Source of the DNA: Heliocidaris tuberculata
Lineage: Eukaryota; Echinodermata; Echinoidea; Camarodonta; Echinometridae
DNA length: 64,000 nucleotides
Direction: 5' to 3'
Assembly: GCA_025618425.1 (NCBI GenBank)
Contig: CM046838.1
Location: 17,013,129-17,077,128, forward strand
Positions within the stretch are counted from its first letter, which is position 1, and the number at the start of each line of letters is the position of its first letter. Of this stretch, positions 1 through 14,316 are shown one piece after another. The translations under genes were made by a program, and so were the position numbers. Below the pieces are notes generated by a model. That model was not told the DNA's origin and searched no databases. It worked only from the letters and a program-made list of their open reading frames with translations.

Positions 1-1723
1 TGATGAAAAGTGGTAACTTTTTTTAAAAGCCTACACATGTACCCACACAGTATTTGAGCTTTAAAGCAAGAGTAATTGGAGTAAATGGAGGGTGGGGAGG
101 AGGGGGGGGGGGGGGGGGGGGGGGAGTGGGGCCAGATGTAGAATAACCTATGAAGCCTACATTTTATGGTACAATGGAGAACGCTGCTCTGGTGGTCACT
201 TCACTCAAAATACTTGGACAGAGAACCTGGGCATCGATCAGTAGGAAGTGGACAGGAAGAATGATGGAAACTTAAACAAATTAACTAATGAAATGGAGAC
301 AGTTGTCAGTAATGGATAATGTATGTTTGGAAAGGAAAAGGCCACGTGCTCGAATTAACACGTGGAACGCTCATTAAAGATGAGCCTTTTTGCTGTTGTG
401 TTTTCTGACTTTATCAAGAAGCATTTGGGAGGAAGTTTTCACTTTGTATAAAGAACAGTGTGTCTTTTCCTAAGTTGTACATTTCCTGTGCTCCAAACAA
501 AATGATTTGTATCTTTTCATTTTTTCCATCATATGCTATATTGTTGGTCCTCAGACAAAATAAAACAGGTTCATCTGTCTTCTCTAATCAGATTCTAGAG
601 GTTATCCAGTTTCTCTAGCCAAGTAGATAAATTGTAACAAGTCAAGTTATGTAACAAAACATCCTTCGTTGCCAATGGAGCTGCTATGACCATTAGAAAT
701 TTCCTCTCCCGGGTCGGAGGCCAAAAATAAGGAAAAGTCATGCAGTGCAGACATGAGCGATTTCTGTACTCTTGTGTTATTTTGTTTTGTTTTGATAGGC
801 CTGGGATGTAAAAAAGTAATAAAGACTTGTCTAAAGTTTTCAATTTTAACCTGTTCTACTGACCTCAGAACCGGATGTTTACAGGTTTGTTTTGTTGCCA
901 GTGACCAATCAATTGCACAAAGATCTGCATTCATTGTGAAGACTAACTAGAGATAAGGGTGTGCTTTTCAGAGATATATTTTCAAAATGATGTTATGTTA
1001 AGGTGACAACATCATGATAATAATATAATAATAATAAAGGTTTCTTATAAAGCACTTAAACGGAAACAACTGACCAAAGCGCTTGCATTATTATTATTAT
1101 ACCCCGGTCACTGGATCCAAGTACTATTCCGTATACACAGTGCTCAAACCCCACTCCCTGGTAGCTAGTCGCCTTTTTACGAGCGGGCATGTGCTAGTCC
1201 AATCACACTGACCTTCACATCCTACCAGGCACCCATGTAGCACTTGGGTGGAGAGTGGCAAATAAAGATAAGTGTCTTGCCAAAGGACACTAGTGCCATA
1301 CCGGGGTTCGAACCCACAACCTTCGCATCTCCAGTCAAGTGTTCAAACAACATGACTATGACACCGTACCTCCATGTCATACTGCCTGGAGGGTATTTTC
1401 CAGTCTGTAAATAACGTAATTTCCTAAAAAGCAACTCCAATACATGTACTATGTGTTATATCATTTTTCTAATTTTATGATATTATTATGATGATTATTT
1501 CATTTATTGTTATAAACCTCTAATTGCTTCCATTTCTTAATTGTCAAAGTTTACTTACTATGTAACAACACTGACTAGTATTAGGACATGAATAAAAAGA
1601 TTCAGCCTTTGATCAAATGACTCAGTGATATTCTTCAAATGATATTTGGTACAGTTAAATATGAAAATCATTCTCAAAGTGCAGTTTTCAAAATGTTTCT
1701 TGCTTCTTTGTTTCCTGATGCAG
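1..1723. other. Non-coding, probably intron upstream of the first visible exon
   Basis: It holds a G-run at about 98-125, a pair of E-boxes (CACGTG at 343-348 and 359-364) in inverted arrangement, and a minus-strand SINE at 1015-1375. The rest is AT-rich single-copy-looking sequence. No exon with good splice sites was found. Confidence 0.5.
1015..1375 (-). mobile_element. tRNA-derived SINE with ATT-type 3' tail
   Basis: Read on the minus strand, the 5' part carries a tRNA-like B box, GGTTCGAACCC (around 1305-1315), downstream of a degenerate A-box-like stretch. The body follows, and the element ends in a simple tail of ATT/TTA repeats at about 1018-1036. Such tails are typical of SINEs mobilised by L2-type LINEs, and an L2-like tail with the same ending is present at 31160-31362. 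Confidence 0.65.
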
Positions 1724-1938
1724 AATGATCCCAACATGGAAAAGACTCTACAGACACATCAACAAACTCTTAGGACACTCCACTCGTGTCAAAGGGGTGT
1801 CCCATTTCAGCAGAGAGCAAAGAGAACTCATCCAGCTGTTGTGTCATGTACAGAGGAAGCTACACCTGCATGGCTACAGTGTTCCTCTACACCTACATAG
1901 CAAGTGGACTCAACTCTCCAATACAGCATATCTGAAAG
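1724..1938 (+). CDS. CPLANE1: CPLANE1-like exon 1 of those visible
   Basis: The acceptor is cag at 1721-1723 after a pyrimidine-rich stretch, and the donor is gt at 1939. The open frame starts at 1725 and reads IPTWKRLYRHINKLLGHS and onward to NTAYLKG. The ATG at 1725 is internal, since the exon begins one base earlier at an acceptor. It ends in phase 1, and its last g joins the ga at 4888 to give glycine. The basic, helical sequence has no domain I can name. The competing frame hits a stop before the donor. Confidence 0.75.
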
Positions 1939-4900
1939 GTATATATGTAGCTCCTCACCACCAAATGCATTGTTTTCAACCTTATTTTGCAATTTAAACC
2001 ACAAAGTGGTAGAAGGCAAGATTGATTTGGCCTGAAGAATGGCTGCATGATTTTTTATTAGATAGGAATTTCTAAAAGCAAAGTACTAAATGTTAGCTCT
2101 TACATTCAAAAGCATTGATCAGCCAGTCATTATTAAAGGGACCGAAAAGTCTCCAGTCGCGGTGTTTTGGAGCTTGGCCCGGCTCGGGTAATATTCAGGA
2201 ATCTCCGTACATCTTCAGTAAATGAGCGCGCAATTGCAGTGATATGCATTCGACCGAAGAAAGACGAACTGAACAACCCAACTGACAAACTACCCCACTC
2301 TCGACGGGCAGTTTTGTTCGCTGCTCCAAGATTTTTGTTATGCACGGCCTTGCAATAGGGGCAAGCGAATTAAACTGAACGTACGTGGATATCAAGCGGT
2401 GGCTCCCTTTAATATATATTTTATTCTAACATATGTGGACATGGCTCTTGTTTTAACCTTTGTAGATTACAAATCAAATGCAAAATAAGTTTTCTATAAA
2501 AAAAAGGAAGACAACAACAACTTAAAAAACGAGGTGATGTAAAAAGGTGTTAAAGGGCCAGTCTAATGAGAGCTCAAGGGGAAATGAAATTGTGCGGAAT
2601 TTGCAAAAGGCTCGTTTACTTGTACACATAGCATGCCCGTTGTGCAAGGCCATCAGGCTAATGTCATAAATGATTGGACGGCACGAAGTTGACCGAACTG
2701 GAGCTAGGCGAATACTTCGGGTTTAACGAGTCCCAGGCCCTTAGTCTTGTAACTGGTCATAATCTCGTTCACCCAAACAAGTTTAGTGTAATACTGAAAT
2801 ATTTCCAAATATAAAACACGGTTTAGTTCTGGTTGATTAGTCTAGCCATCGCTAATGCACTGCCCTGCCACAACGCGTTGTCGCCACGATTACGTAACTA
2901 CCCCCAGGCTCTACCAGAGAGCTGGCTCTGTCATTACTTTTCCATATGTTTGATTACTTACTTTCCCATCACGCGAAATTTAAAACACAAGCCAGTCTTC
3001 ACCGAACTATCTCAGAGGTGATCCAATATGAATCACATGTTTTAGCACATGTGATGGAAGTCCTTGTATCGAAAGTGACATGAAGCTCCGAGTATATTTT
3101 CCCCTCTCATCGGAAATCGCCCATGCAGGCCCACCAAAGTATCCCTTTAAAGGGAAATCCAACCTTTATAGCAAGTTGCTTTGAAAGAAAGATGGAAAAA
3201 TCAGAGAAGCAGATTGGTGAAAGTTTGAACGAAATCGGACAAGCAATAAGAAAGTTATGAATTTTTGAAAATTGTAATCACTCTGCATATGGGAATTTCA
3301 AATTGGCCGAATAGGTAATGTCACTGTGATGTAGCTGTCGACAACTCCCCCATTCGCTCTAACCCACAAAATGACTAAAATGTCACTTTTTTTCAAAATG
3401 CATTACTCAGTAGGATCTTTTCGTTCATGAGGACCTATAACAATATGCTATCTCCAATATATTTTGAGTACTGCCCCGAGGGTAAAAGGCCTCGAAGAAA
3501 ACCGCAAATTAATGATATTTTTGTGTACGACAAATGGGAGAGTTGTCCACAAAAATGTCACAATTGACTCACCAAATTGCCAATTTGAGATTCACATAGA
3601 AGTAGTGATCTCATTTTTCAAACATCCATAACTTTCTTATTCCTTGTCCGATTTCTTTCAAACTTTCGCCATCCTATTTTTATTATTTTTCTGCTTTCAC
3701 ACAAATCATCTTATTACCAAGGTTAGATTGCCCTTTAAGACACATCCTCTAACCACATTTTTAATATTGTAATGTATGACAGATGAAAAAAGTGATATAT
3801 GCCATTTGCAAATAATGCAGGTCTTATTCATCATATAAAATTACATGGGTTGGCAATGCAGGTTTGCTTCAGAACTATTCAGATGAAATGAGATAATGTC
3901 TTGTTGGTTCAAACTTATTCAAAGCTGTACCTCGTTTGGCTCACCAGTCAACAGTGATTAAGATATAGAGATAGACTTTCTGCTTGATGTCTTTCACGTT
4001 CTTAACAGTGGAGTTCAAAGTTGATTGCTGATCTTAGAATAAGACAAAAACTTTTACAGGAAGGTGGAGATATCTTGAACCATGTAGAGAGGATCAGGTT
4101 ACAGAAAATTAATCTTGTAGCATTGTGAACAACAGACAATACTTTGTAATTCCTTGAGGAAGTCACTTTCGTACAATACTTTGCATCCTCATGATATACT
4201 GGAATCCTTGTTGGGTTTAAGATTTCCTGATTTCTCGTCTTAATTGTGACTTCCATCCTCATGGATCAAGATGATTAGATCCTGTAAGAGCCAATGCAGC
4301 AATGAAATAGATTAAGATGGGTTATTAGATTATAAAGATTCCATGCTTGAATACTGTCTTTTCTTGAGTTACATCATTTAGTAGGTTTTTGATGGTTAAT
4401 ATTAAATAAATTTTAAAGGGACTATGAATTTGAGATAGTAGGTACAGCTCTGTGACATTTGACTTCTTTTGTAGATTCAATCCACTGTATCCCAAAATCA
4501 CTAATCCTATTTTAATAAAGAGAATCAAAAGTTATCTTTTTGATTACCTGCTGATGATGCGCATCAATGTTAACCCTTTTTCTTTTTTACCTAAAAATAC
4601 TCCATTTTAAAAGGGAAAATTTTACAGCCATGATAAGCCATTCCTCGACTGAAATGAAAAAAATAAATTAATATGTTTTTTTAAGGGCGAACAAGGGAGG
4701 CTGGGAACCAGGGGGAGATAGAGGCCTGACCATTGTGGATAAAGAGTTATTGGAGATTTCTTAAACTTATGTCCAGATTGTAGGTAAACAAATGAAACTT
4801 AGAAAAAATAAGTTTATTGGAGAACTGACCAACTGATCGTGATTTTGACATTGTCCATGTTTCTTTGCTAATCAAACTTAATCTTAGGATGTGAATGCTA

Positions 4901-6343
4901 CATTAAGAATCTTCCAGCCAAAGCAGTTCGATTGTGGCACCTGGCCATCGCTGATCCTCAACCCCACCGGTCCCGTAAGAAAGGAACATCTCAGCAGCCA
5001 TCTGTAGAAGCTTCTACCTCCAGCACCCATACATCCATGTCATCCTCCAGACATCTTCCGGAAGTCACCAAGACGCGGGATGAGAACACCTCTTTGCGAG
5101 ATGTAGAGGTAGAGGAGGCGTCACTTCGGGATCAGATCGTGGAATCCTCACTGCTCGGGATACTCTATACCCACCTTTTGGAAGGTGACCTCCAGAGGGC
5201 GCTAGAGCTTGCGGATTCGCTCATCACGTGCCAGAATGTTGGGAGTGTAACTGCCCCTGAGAGGAGAGGCAGGAGGTTGCCAGATCTGCCACGTAAAGAT
5301 ATGCAGGTATATATATCTTTCAGTTTCAGCTACTTCTATTCTACTCCAGCAACAGCATGCCTCTTTTGCATCTCTGTAGCCGAATATTTGTCACATCAGG
5401 GAATTTTCAAGTGCTACCCTTAAGTAACCCATTTCTGATGTGAAAATTTTGAGTGTGAATGGTGAGAAAGTGAAAAAATGAAAACATTATATGGGATGTA
5501 CTATGATATCCTACTGGAAGAGGTTTGTAAAGGTTTGATGGTTTATTTTACCTGACTGCTAAGAAAGCATGTGTATGCTTGTAAGTAAGCAACCAGGGGA
5601 CTGACGGCTTTAAGTCCTCCCCGAGGGACTTGGTAATGAGGATTAATTAAGGGCGCTAGCGCATCTACTTGGTTTCGAACCCGGATCCTAATACAAGACC
5701 ACTACTCTTCCAATCGTGCCTACTGTATTTGAAAAAGTAGATTTAGGTTTTTATAAAAGATGTTGCTCAATGTACCTGATACATTGTGTAAAGATGTTGC
5801 CCACGTGTGTTTTTTGGCGAGTCGACCAGAGCTGGGAAAGACTTTTAATGAAAGCAATTTATGTTCTTTTAGGCCTCTAATATATTGACAAAAATATGGT
5901 TTATTTGTCAAAACGCATGTGCATGATGTGTGTGACAACAAGTTTTCTTGGCAATTTGGGTTTTTTTTGAGGTAATTGGTCACGGTCACCATTAGTCACT
6001 CTCCGTTGGGATTATTCTTGCTCTCTCTTTCTCTCTCTCTCTTGCTCTCGCCCTCCTCCCACTCTCTATATCTCCTTCCCCTCTCTTCTGCTCTCTCTCT
6101 CTCTCTCTCTATGTGTGTGTCTCTCCATCTCCTTGTCTGTCCTTGTCATTCTCATTTGCTCTGTACCTCTCTTTTTAATAATCTCTTTCAATCTGCTTTT
6201 ATCTCTTTTCATATCTGTCTCTATCCTCATTCTCCTCTGTCTGTCTTGCTCTGAATTTCTCATCTTTTCTGTTTTCTTGTCCTCCACTTTCACTCCCTCT
6301 GACCATGTCTCCCTTTCCTTCCTCTCTCATATCTCCCACACTT

Positions 6344-6385
<42 letters not shown>

Positions 6386-9300
6386 ACTGTCTATTCTGCC
6401 TCCCACTTTTTCTTAATCTCTATGTATGAATATTTCTTTCTCTCTCTCTCTCTCTTTCTTTCTCTTTCTCTTTCTCTTCACTCTCTTTTCACCCACTGAT
6501 CCTCTCTCTTAATTTGCTCTTTCTCTTCCACTCCTTTTTTCACTCTCTCCACTCTGTTTTTCCCCTTCTGTCTCACTATGTCTCTTTTTCTTTCTCTCTC
6601 CTCTCACTTCCACTCACTCTCTCTTTAACAGAGAAGCCATGTCATTGTTTTTGAGACAGCAAGATAATGTTTGTACAACAGATGATGTTTTTCACTCATG
6701 GTTTGATTGAAGTATTCCCTGAAAAACAACATATAGTGACTTATCATTTTCTGAATCACATGGTAATGTGAATAGTCACTCGATTCCTCTTTGCTATCCT
6801 TTTGCGGCCAGTGAACTTAGTTTGTAATATTCCATAGTTCCTGTAAATGCTTCAAATTTCTAACACAAAGCTGGTTTCATTTTGTTTGTTTGTTTGTTTG
6901 TTGTTCTTTTTGTTTTATGATGCATATCTATCAGAAATAATTGGAAAAATCAATGCAGCATATAACATCTACAGAATACATATAAAGTATGCTAGAATAC
7001 ATGTAGTTACTACATGCATCTGTAAAAAGAATATTAGGGTTTTTAATCTATTTGTCATTTTTTTTTTGAAGAAGAGCAAATTATGTCCCAGTAGTTGTTT
7101 GTGAAAGTTGTTTATTTGTTACAGTGCTGTAGCTTTGATAGCATAAAGGCCACCGCACACCTTACGATCGGTCTGCGATCCGATTTCAGAAGAAAATGTA
7201 ATATCATTTGACAAATCATTTAAAAACGAAACGTATTTTTGATTGAGGGTCTGAATAGCCATACAGATAGTAAAATCGATAGTACGGCCTTTGCCGAGTT
7301 TTCTAGTCGGTGGAATGGCCAAATCGGCTCCGAGTCGTAGAGACGTCACAAAAATCGTACGACTGCCTACGATTTGAAACTAATTTTGCCCTTATTCGCT
7401 GTAGAAAGCTGACAACTCACCTAATGTTGTAACCCGTAAGTGAAAACCCGACCCGTACCGTCCCGTAAAATCCGATGATTTGCAGGCGGGACCCGCTGAC
7501 CCGCCGGTTTTAAACCCGCAAGTCAATTTACCTAAAAAAAAATATTATTGCTGCAATTTAGTGAGATCTGGGTACTTGGTGTGATTGTCTATCCGTACCA
7601 TTGACAAAGGCTACAAACCATTTGATTTTTATTCGTTTGTTTGTTGGTAATCTGTCGAGTTAAATTGAATTCCAGCAGACAACACATTGCGACAGAGTTC
7701 ATGCGAGGAGGATCGCTCTGTCAATCGACGAACTGGATCTGGAAGAAACCATACGGCCGACTCGTGATCGTACGCCCGTTGCATGAATGCACACTGGCTC
7801 GGGGCATGTCGCCGCGCCGCGCGCCCGCCGTATCGCAGCCAGAACGGAAGTGGTGCCGGTGTTGTCCAGATCCATTTCAGTCACGGCGATTCACAACAAT
7901 ATTGAAAATTCTACCCCGTCTACAAAAGAATCACGACAGAAATAAATACCTGGATCATCATCATGCTACTTTAAAAAATCTTTTGATACTTGTGTATCTC
8001 CATATTATTTCCATATATGTTTTAGCTTTTCTTTCAAAACTTCTTAGTTGAGAGTTGACGTTACAAAATCAAAACACGAAGTTGAACTTGAAAAACACAC
8101 CCGGGCGCGGCCGTACCGTATACCGTACTGTACTCTGCGAGTAGTGCGTAGTACGTACACACACTGTCGACATGTGACAAGCGCTTCACAATGGGATTTC
8201 TGTTTTTGGCACATTCGATCGAAATCATCGAACGATCACGAGAGAGGTGTTTCAGAGGGGGATGTTGCAAGAAACTTCGTTGTTCAGAAGACAAAAATAC
8301 GCTGGCAAATTTTTAGGAAATATCAATATCTCTAAAAGAATCCGTCACGTAAGAAACACAGGGTCCCAACTCCATTTCTTTTACCTTTTTAGTGTGTGTG
8401 TTTGGGAATATTTTTGTGTGTGTTTCGTAACTTTCTTCTCCCTTTTCTTTCATACTACGGTCTGCGGGTTGGAGAATGAGCTCGGCTCGGCCCGCAACCC
8501 GCGATCGGGGGCATCCCGGCAAGTTAACCCGTACCGCAATGGGTTCGGGTTACAGGACTAAACTCACCTAACCCCTATGTTTAGTATTCATATTACTTTT
8601 CAGAACCTGAATAGGGTAGATTTCATTTGTTAAAATGCCAATATTTAGTGCCATAGCGATTTATTTCACAAATCGAATTGCAGACCGATCGTAAGGTGTG
8701 CGGTGACCTTAAGACATCTGTATGAAAATGTTCTGATTATTCAGTAATTCAATATCAAAGTGACCTAATAATAATTTTTTTTAAGTGACAGAATTTTACT
8801 CAATTAGTAATGGAATGCCCAGCAATACTATGATTATGCTGTATCTCCTTTTTAATACCGAAATCCGTTCGGGGCCGTTTTTTGTGGTCGCAAAAACTCT
8901 TTTTCCCCGCCGCGTCCGCCCTCGCCGTTGCGCGGGTTCGGTGGCATAATTCCACGGCCCATGTCTCCCGTAGTCCGCGTGCCGCGCCGACCCCGTCATC
9001 GCCGTCGACGTCCCTAAACGTGATTGGGGGAGATTTGGGGGGGACGGGCAGGCCGAAGGAACGGCTGCTTTCCGCGTGGATCCCTTGCACGACGGCGGTG
9101 TCGTCAGTCGTGCACCCTCCCTCATATGGCCCATCGCAGGCACGGCATGGCAGGTGACGAACAACGTTGTTCACGATGAGTATCAACTTGCATTGTGTGA
9201 CCCGTGTCAGACGACTCGCGTTAGCCATCTTGCTAATCTTACTCTTACCGGGGGGAACCCCCGTAAGAAAATAATTATGGCATGGGTATGTCCCGTAGTG

Positions 9301-12300
9301 TCACAGGCTCCATAGAGCTCGGTGGTATGTGTAGGTATGTATTCAATTGTTTGATCGTACACTTTGATGATCAGTACACCATAGGAGCAGCACCCACGCA
9401 CTGCGATGCAATGCGATGCTATCGACGATGCATATCGCATGCATGCAATTTGTATGTACTGTACACACATAGTTGACTATGGTTTCCCGATCGAGCTTAC
9501 AAATACTGCGTACATTCTGAGGTTGATTTTGGACGTGAGTGATATTATTTAGAACTAAAAAACTGTTAGAAACTGTATTTATGGACTTCCTTTGACCTAT
9601 TTTCTCTGTATTTAGTCAACAACTGATGGAATTCTTCTCTTTTTAGACTCCATCACGGCGGCGCTGCACTGTGAGCTGAGCAGTATCAGTGCTGCAGCCT
9701 TAGCTGCGTGATATGAACTCCGTGGGAGGAGATCACGGAGAGACCAGGGGTAAATGACTAACTGAGCAGCTTATTTGGAGATGTCCAAGGTTGACTTTGG
9801 ACATGAGTGACATTTTTGAGAATATTTGAGAACAAAAAATGTTGCAGTATAGTATTTGTGGACTTTGTTTGTCCCTATTTTTCTCCGTAATTAGTTAAAA
9901 ACTGATGGCATTCTTCTCTACAATATAAAGCCGGTACTCTGTTACGGCAACGCCAGCACTCTGAGGCTGAGCTGTTGTAAGGGTTGGCTGACTGAACTCC
10001 AGGGGAGGAGTCCGGCAGTAAATGCCTCACTGAGCTGCTTATTTCAAGATTGGAAACAGTTTACTTATCATTTTTTTTTTATTACTGCAGTTAAAATTTG
10101 ATGATAAATTCATCTTACCGTATGAGAAGATTCTACATATATTCGTTGAAGAATTAATCGAGTATATTCATATGCTGAAGGCATGGGCGTAGAAAGCGGG
10201 GGCGGATGGTCGATGGGGGATATGTGAATGCATGAATTAATTTCATTATTATTGTAGAAAAAATGAAATCACTGGAGTCATATTCGCAGATACCGGGGGG
10301 GGGGGGGGGGGATATGTGAATGCATCAGATTATTTTATTTTAATTGTAGAAAAAATGAAATCACTGGAGTTATGGGCGTAAAAAGAGGAGGGGGAATGGG
10401 GTAGGAGTTTGGGGATGGGGGATATGTCAATGCATCGATTAATTTATTCATTGTAGAACAAATGAAATCACCCGCAAAGAATTTGGAACCCGCTTTCTAT
10501 ACGCCATTGGCTGGAGTAGAGGGAGGGGAGGGGGCTTGGTAGGGCCTTCACTCACCATCCATACCAGGGGCGGATCCGGGGTGGGGGCGAATCGGCCACG
10601 CCCCCCCCCCTTTTGAAACAAAACTGGCATACCTGAAGTACACAATTAAAAAAATTGCCTTTAGTACGTACTTTTCCGGCTCTGTGCCCCCTCTTTTTCA
10701 AAATCCTGGATCCGCCCCTTCAAAGTGTCCACAGATAGGACTATAAGTGGTGGATTGCAATTTTATCTGGGGTTTCAAATATTACAGGGGTACGTGAGTA
10801 AATTGGATTATGACTTTTGCAAATCATGTTTCACTGAAAAAAAAAATGGATGGCACGATAGAATTTCATATGTTTAGGCATCAGGCAACATCGCTCACGT
10901 TTCTCCTGGGGTAATATTGTGGGAACGGGGAAAGGACAGGTAAAAAATTACTTCAATTAATAAACACACAAACATTAAACAATCTTCTTGGAAGCTAAAA
11001 GGCATTAGCTCATATAACATAAAATTAATTTCACAGTATTATTGGGCCTGTGATTTTCATGTGGAAACAAGTTTTGAAATAAATATATTGTTATTTCTTA
11101 CATAAAAACAGTAGATATGCAATCTCTCTCATCAGCAAAAGTGTATTATACATAATCATCTCTATATAAGACATAAAAATAATAAATTATATCAAGTTAG
11201 CCCAAAGAACAAAAAAAAACAAAAAAAAACAATTGACTTTTAACTTTCAAAAAAAGTATGTGACGTATTCTACAGTAAGAATAACATAATAAAACAATAC
11301 TAAAATAATTTAATGCAGATACAAGAGGAACTAAAAATTAACTTAGATGAAAAAAATTACCGAATCTTTCTTTTAGAAACCATTACCCAAAGAACCATAA
11401 TACTAAACATTCGTGTTATTGATTTAAAAAAATACATGATGTTTATGTACACATATTAATCTATAATTTGATTGAATATTTCACCAATATACAACCCTAA
11501 AGTTGCGCTAAAACATAGTTTTCATATGATTATTTCGTAACAAAAACATTGTAACATATTTATTGAATTTGATATAAGTTTAATAAACCAAAATTTAAAA
11601 CAGTGTAATTTTTCACTACATTTTTTTTGCGCTCGAATCCCGTGGATTTTCCACGGGCGCCGCTAGTATTTTATAATACAAAACAAATTTTGGGAGTGGT
11701 TCCAGGACTATACTTCATCACTAGAACTTTACTACCTTTATGCATGAGGATGAAAGTAGCCAAATCTGAAGTATTTCATTTATTAATTTTTTTCAAGAAG
11801 AGTTAGTGCAATAGGTTTTTTTTTCCCTCTCAAACCCCTCCTGCTTTCAAATTGTCACTCTGCTGCCTCGTTCACTAAATGACCCCTTACCTGAATAGAC
11901 TGGACCCATATTATATTACTGAGTTGGGTTTTTTTTTCCTTCAAACTACCCATATAGAGATCACAGATTCAAAAGAGATAGGAAGGGACTGTCTACTAAG
12001 ACAATTAAAAAAGAAAAGAGGTATAAGGAGGGCCAAGAGTCCATTCACCAAATTTCCTAGAATCACAAGCATATCATGTGGTGAGAGTTAAAGGGACCGA
12101 AAAGTCGCCAGTCGTGGTGTTTTGGAGCTTGGGTCAGCTCTGGTAATATTCAGGAATCTCTGTACATCTTCAGTAAACGAGCACGCAATTGCAGTGATAC
12201 GCATTCGACCAAAGAAAGACGAACTGGACAACCCAACTGACACACTACCCCACCCTCGACAGCAATTTTGTTTGCTGCTCCAAGATTGTTAAGCATGGCC

Positions 12301-12980
12301 TTGTAATAGGGGCAAACGAATGAAATTGAACGTACATGGACATCGAGCGGTGGCGCCCTTTAAAAGGGCGTTAACTACTAAGGTGTTTTATAATATGACT
12401 TAACCCGATGACTACTGAATTATCTCATTCCCATAGGCTTAATACAGGAATTACCCAGTTCCTGTAGGCAATAACTTAATGCTCTTTTGGCTATGGCAGA
12501 TCTATGGTATTACACTGTATACCCACAATAACCCCCACACCACAATCTTGTACCAACATACCACATTACCATGCATACAAACACATCCTGTGGCCAATGT
12601 TTCCTAGGCTAGACAATTAATGTCCCATTACCACACATTACACATCAATGATCACATGTTAATATGTCATATACATGGACCAACACTTTACATATCCACA
12701 CATTAATCATCAACTTTCTATGCCTGTTCTCCAACATTCTTTTAAAATTCTGTTATTAAAAATGGTTTCCAGATGGCATCTTTTCAGGATATTAATGTGA
12801 CAGTGCCTTTCCCTTTTTTTTTTTCCTTCTTCATTTTAACCTTGCTCATAGTTGTGATTTGATCTTTTCCATCTTCTATTGATTGCAGCAATCCTTATTT
12901 TCTAAATAGTTATTTTTATTAGGTGGTCTGTCGTAATCGACAGATCACCTTTTATATTCGTCCGAATTTTCTTTCTATAT

Positions 12981-13017
<37 letters not shown>

Positions 13018-14280
13018 TTTCCCCCATTCCTTGTCCATTCGAAATCTTCAAAAGTCCAGTATCAATTTTCGTCAAATTTTCGTCAGTGATGTCATCCCAT
13101 GAGGACATGTTCCCGTTTACATATCAAGGTCAACAGGTCATCGTGACGTCATCCAGGCGCCATTTTGTCAAATCACATTATCAATCATATCTTCATAACC
13201 AATCATCAAAAATCGTCCATATTTACATGACATTAACTTCAGGTCATGGGTCATCAGGTCATGTCGTCAAAAGTCATCCAGAGGTCATGACGCGCGCGTA
13301 CGCGTGCGTCAAAATTTAAAACTGCTCAAAATCATCCAAGGATCAAACGAGAGTACGTTTCAGGTCATTTCAAGCATTTCAAAAATTTCCGTCCGTGCGC
13401 GTCCGTGCGCGCGTTATGCGCGTGCGCAGCGCGTACAGAGTGTAAAAACGCCGTTTTTTCGCATGATTTGTGTTCCTGACACTATTCTTGACAATTTCCA
13501 ACCATTTACAGGCATTCTCGACATTCCATAAGGCCACACGCGCGCGTCAAACTTTAAAATCCGCGCGCGCGTCAATGGGCAAAATAGTGTAAAAAGTCGT
13601 AAAAACATGCCTCTACAAAAATAACTCTAGCCCTTTAAATAGTCCGTTGACCCCCTAATTTTTTTTCATATTTGGGTAGAGGAGGAATCATAGATATAAT
13701 TTCATGGGTAATTTGAGCCTCATTTATATTGCAAAGTTATCAAAATTGCGTCTAAACTCAAAATTTCATTTTTTCAAAAATGACGTCATCAAATTTATGC
13801 AAATTTGACTATAACTCCTTTAATATTGGTCATTTTTCGCCCAAATTTGGATATGATGTAGCTGAGACAATTCTCTACAAGATCAGTCACCATGATTTTT
13901 CATTTTGACAAAGGCATCATGGCGTATTTTTGCGATTAAAGGAGGTATGTCAATTTTTCTCATTTTGCGTGTATTCTCTATGGGACATGACTTTTTCTCA
14001 AATCTTGATTCTACATTCCCGTCTTCTTTGAGCAGTATCTCTGTTATTTCTGCTCGATTTTCTCCCAAATTGGAGTATGTTATAGCTGAGACTATAAGCT
14101 TTTACAAGTGTGCCCTCCAATTTTTGATCAAATGTAGGGATCATGCCCTTTTTTAAACTACAAAATGTCATTTGAGAATCCCGTTTTTCGTCTACGTGTT
14201 ATGTCTATTGGAAATATTTTGGTCCATTGGTAAAGCACTTGCCTCCCATTCCGGCGACCCAGGTTCGACTCCCGGTGGGT

Positions 14281-14316
<36 letters not shown>

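Larger units (their letters stand above)
1939..4887. other. Intron between visible exons 1 and 2
   Basis: It contains two TTAA-bounded MITEs (2133-2412 and 3147-3738), and otherwise AT-rich sequence without exon-like ORFs. Confidence 0.6.

Noticed and set aside
5976..6499. Ser/Leu-rich ORFs on both strands
   Set aside because: They only translate the CT microsatellite.
7641..8051. 136-codon ORF in the nested transposon
   Set aside because: No transposase motif or known similarity; probably chance in GC-richer DNA.
8800..9228. 142-codon minus-strand ORF as a gene
   Set aside because: No recognisable domain or splice partners; kept only as a GC-rich island of unknown nature.
14220..14283. 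Functional tRNA-Gly gene
   Set aside because: Acceptor stem does not pair properly and the sequence is part of a repeat.
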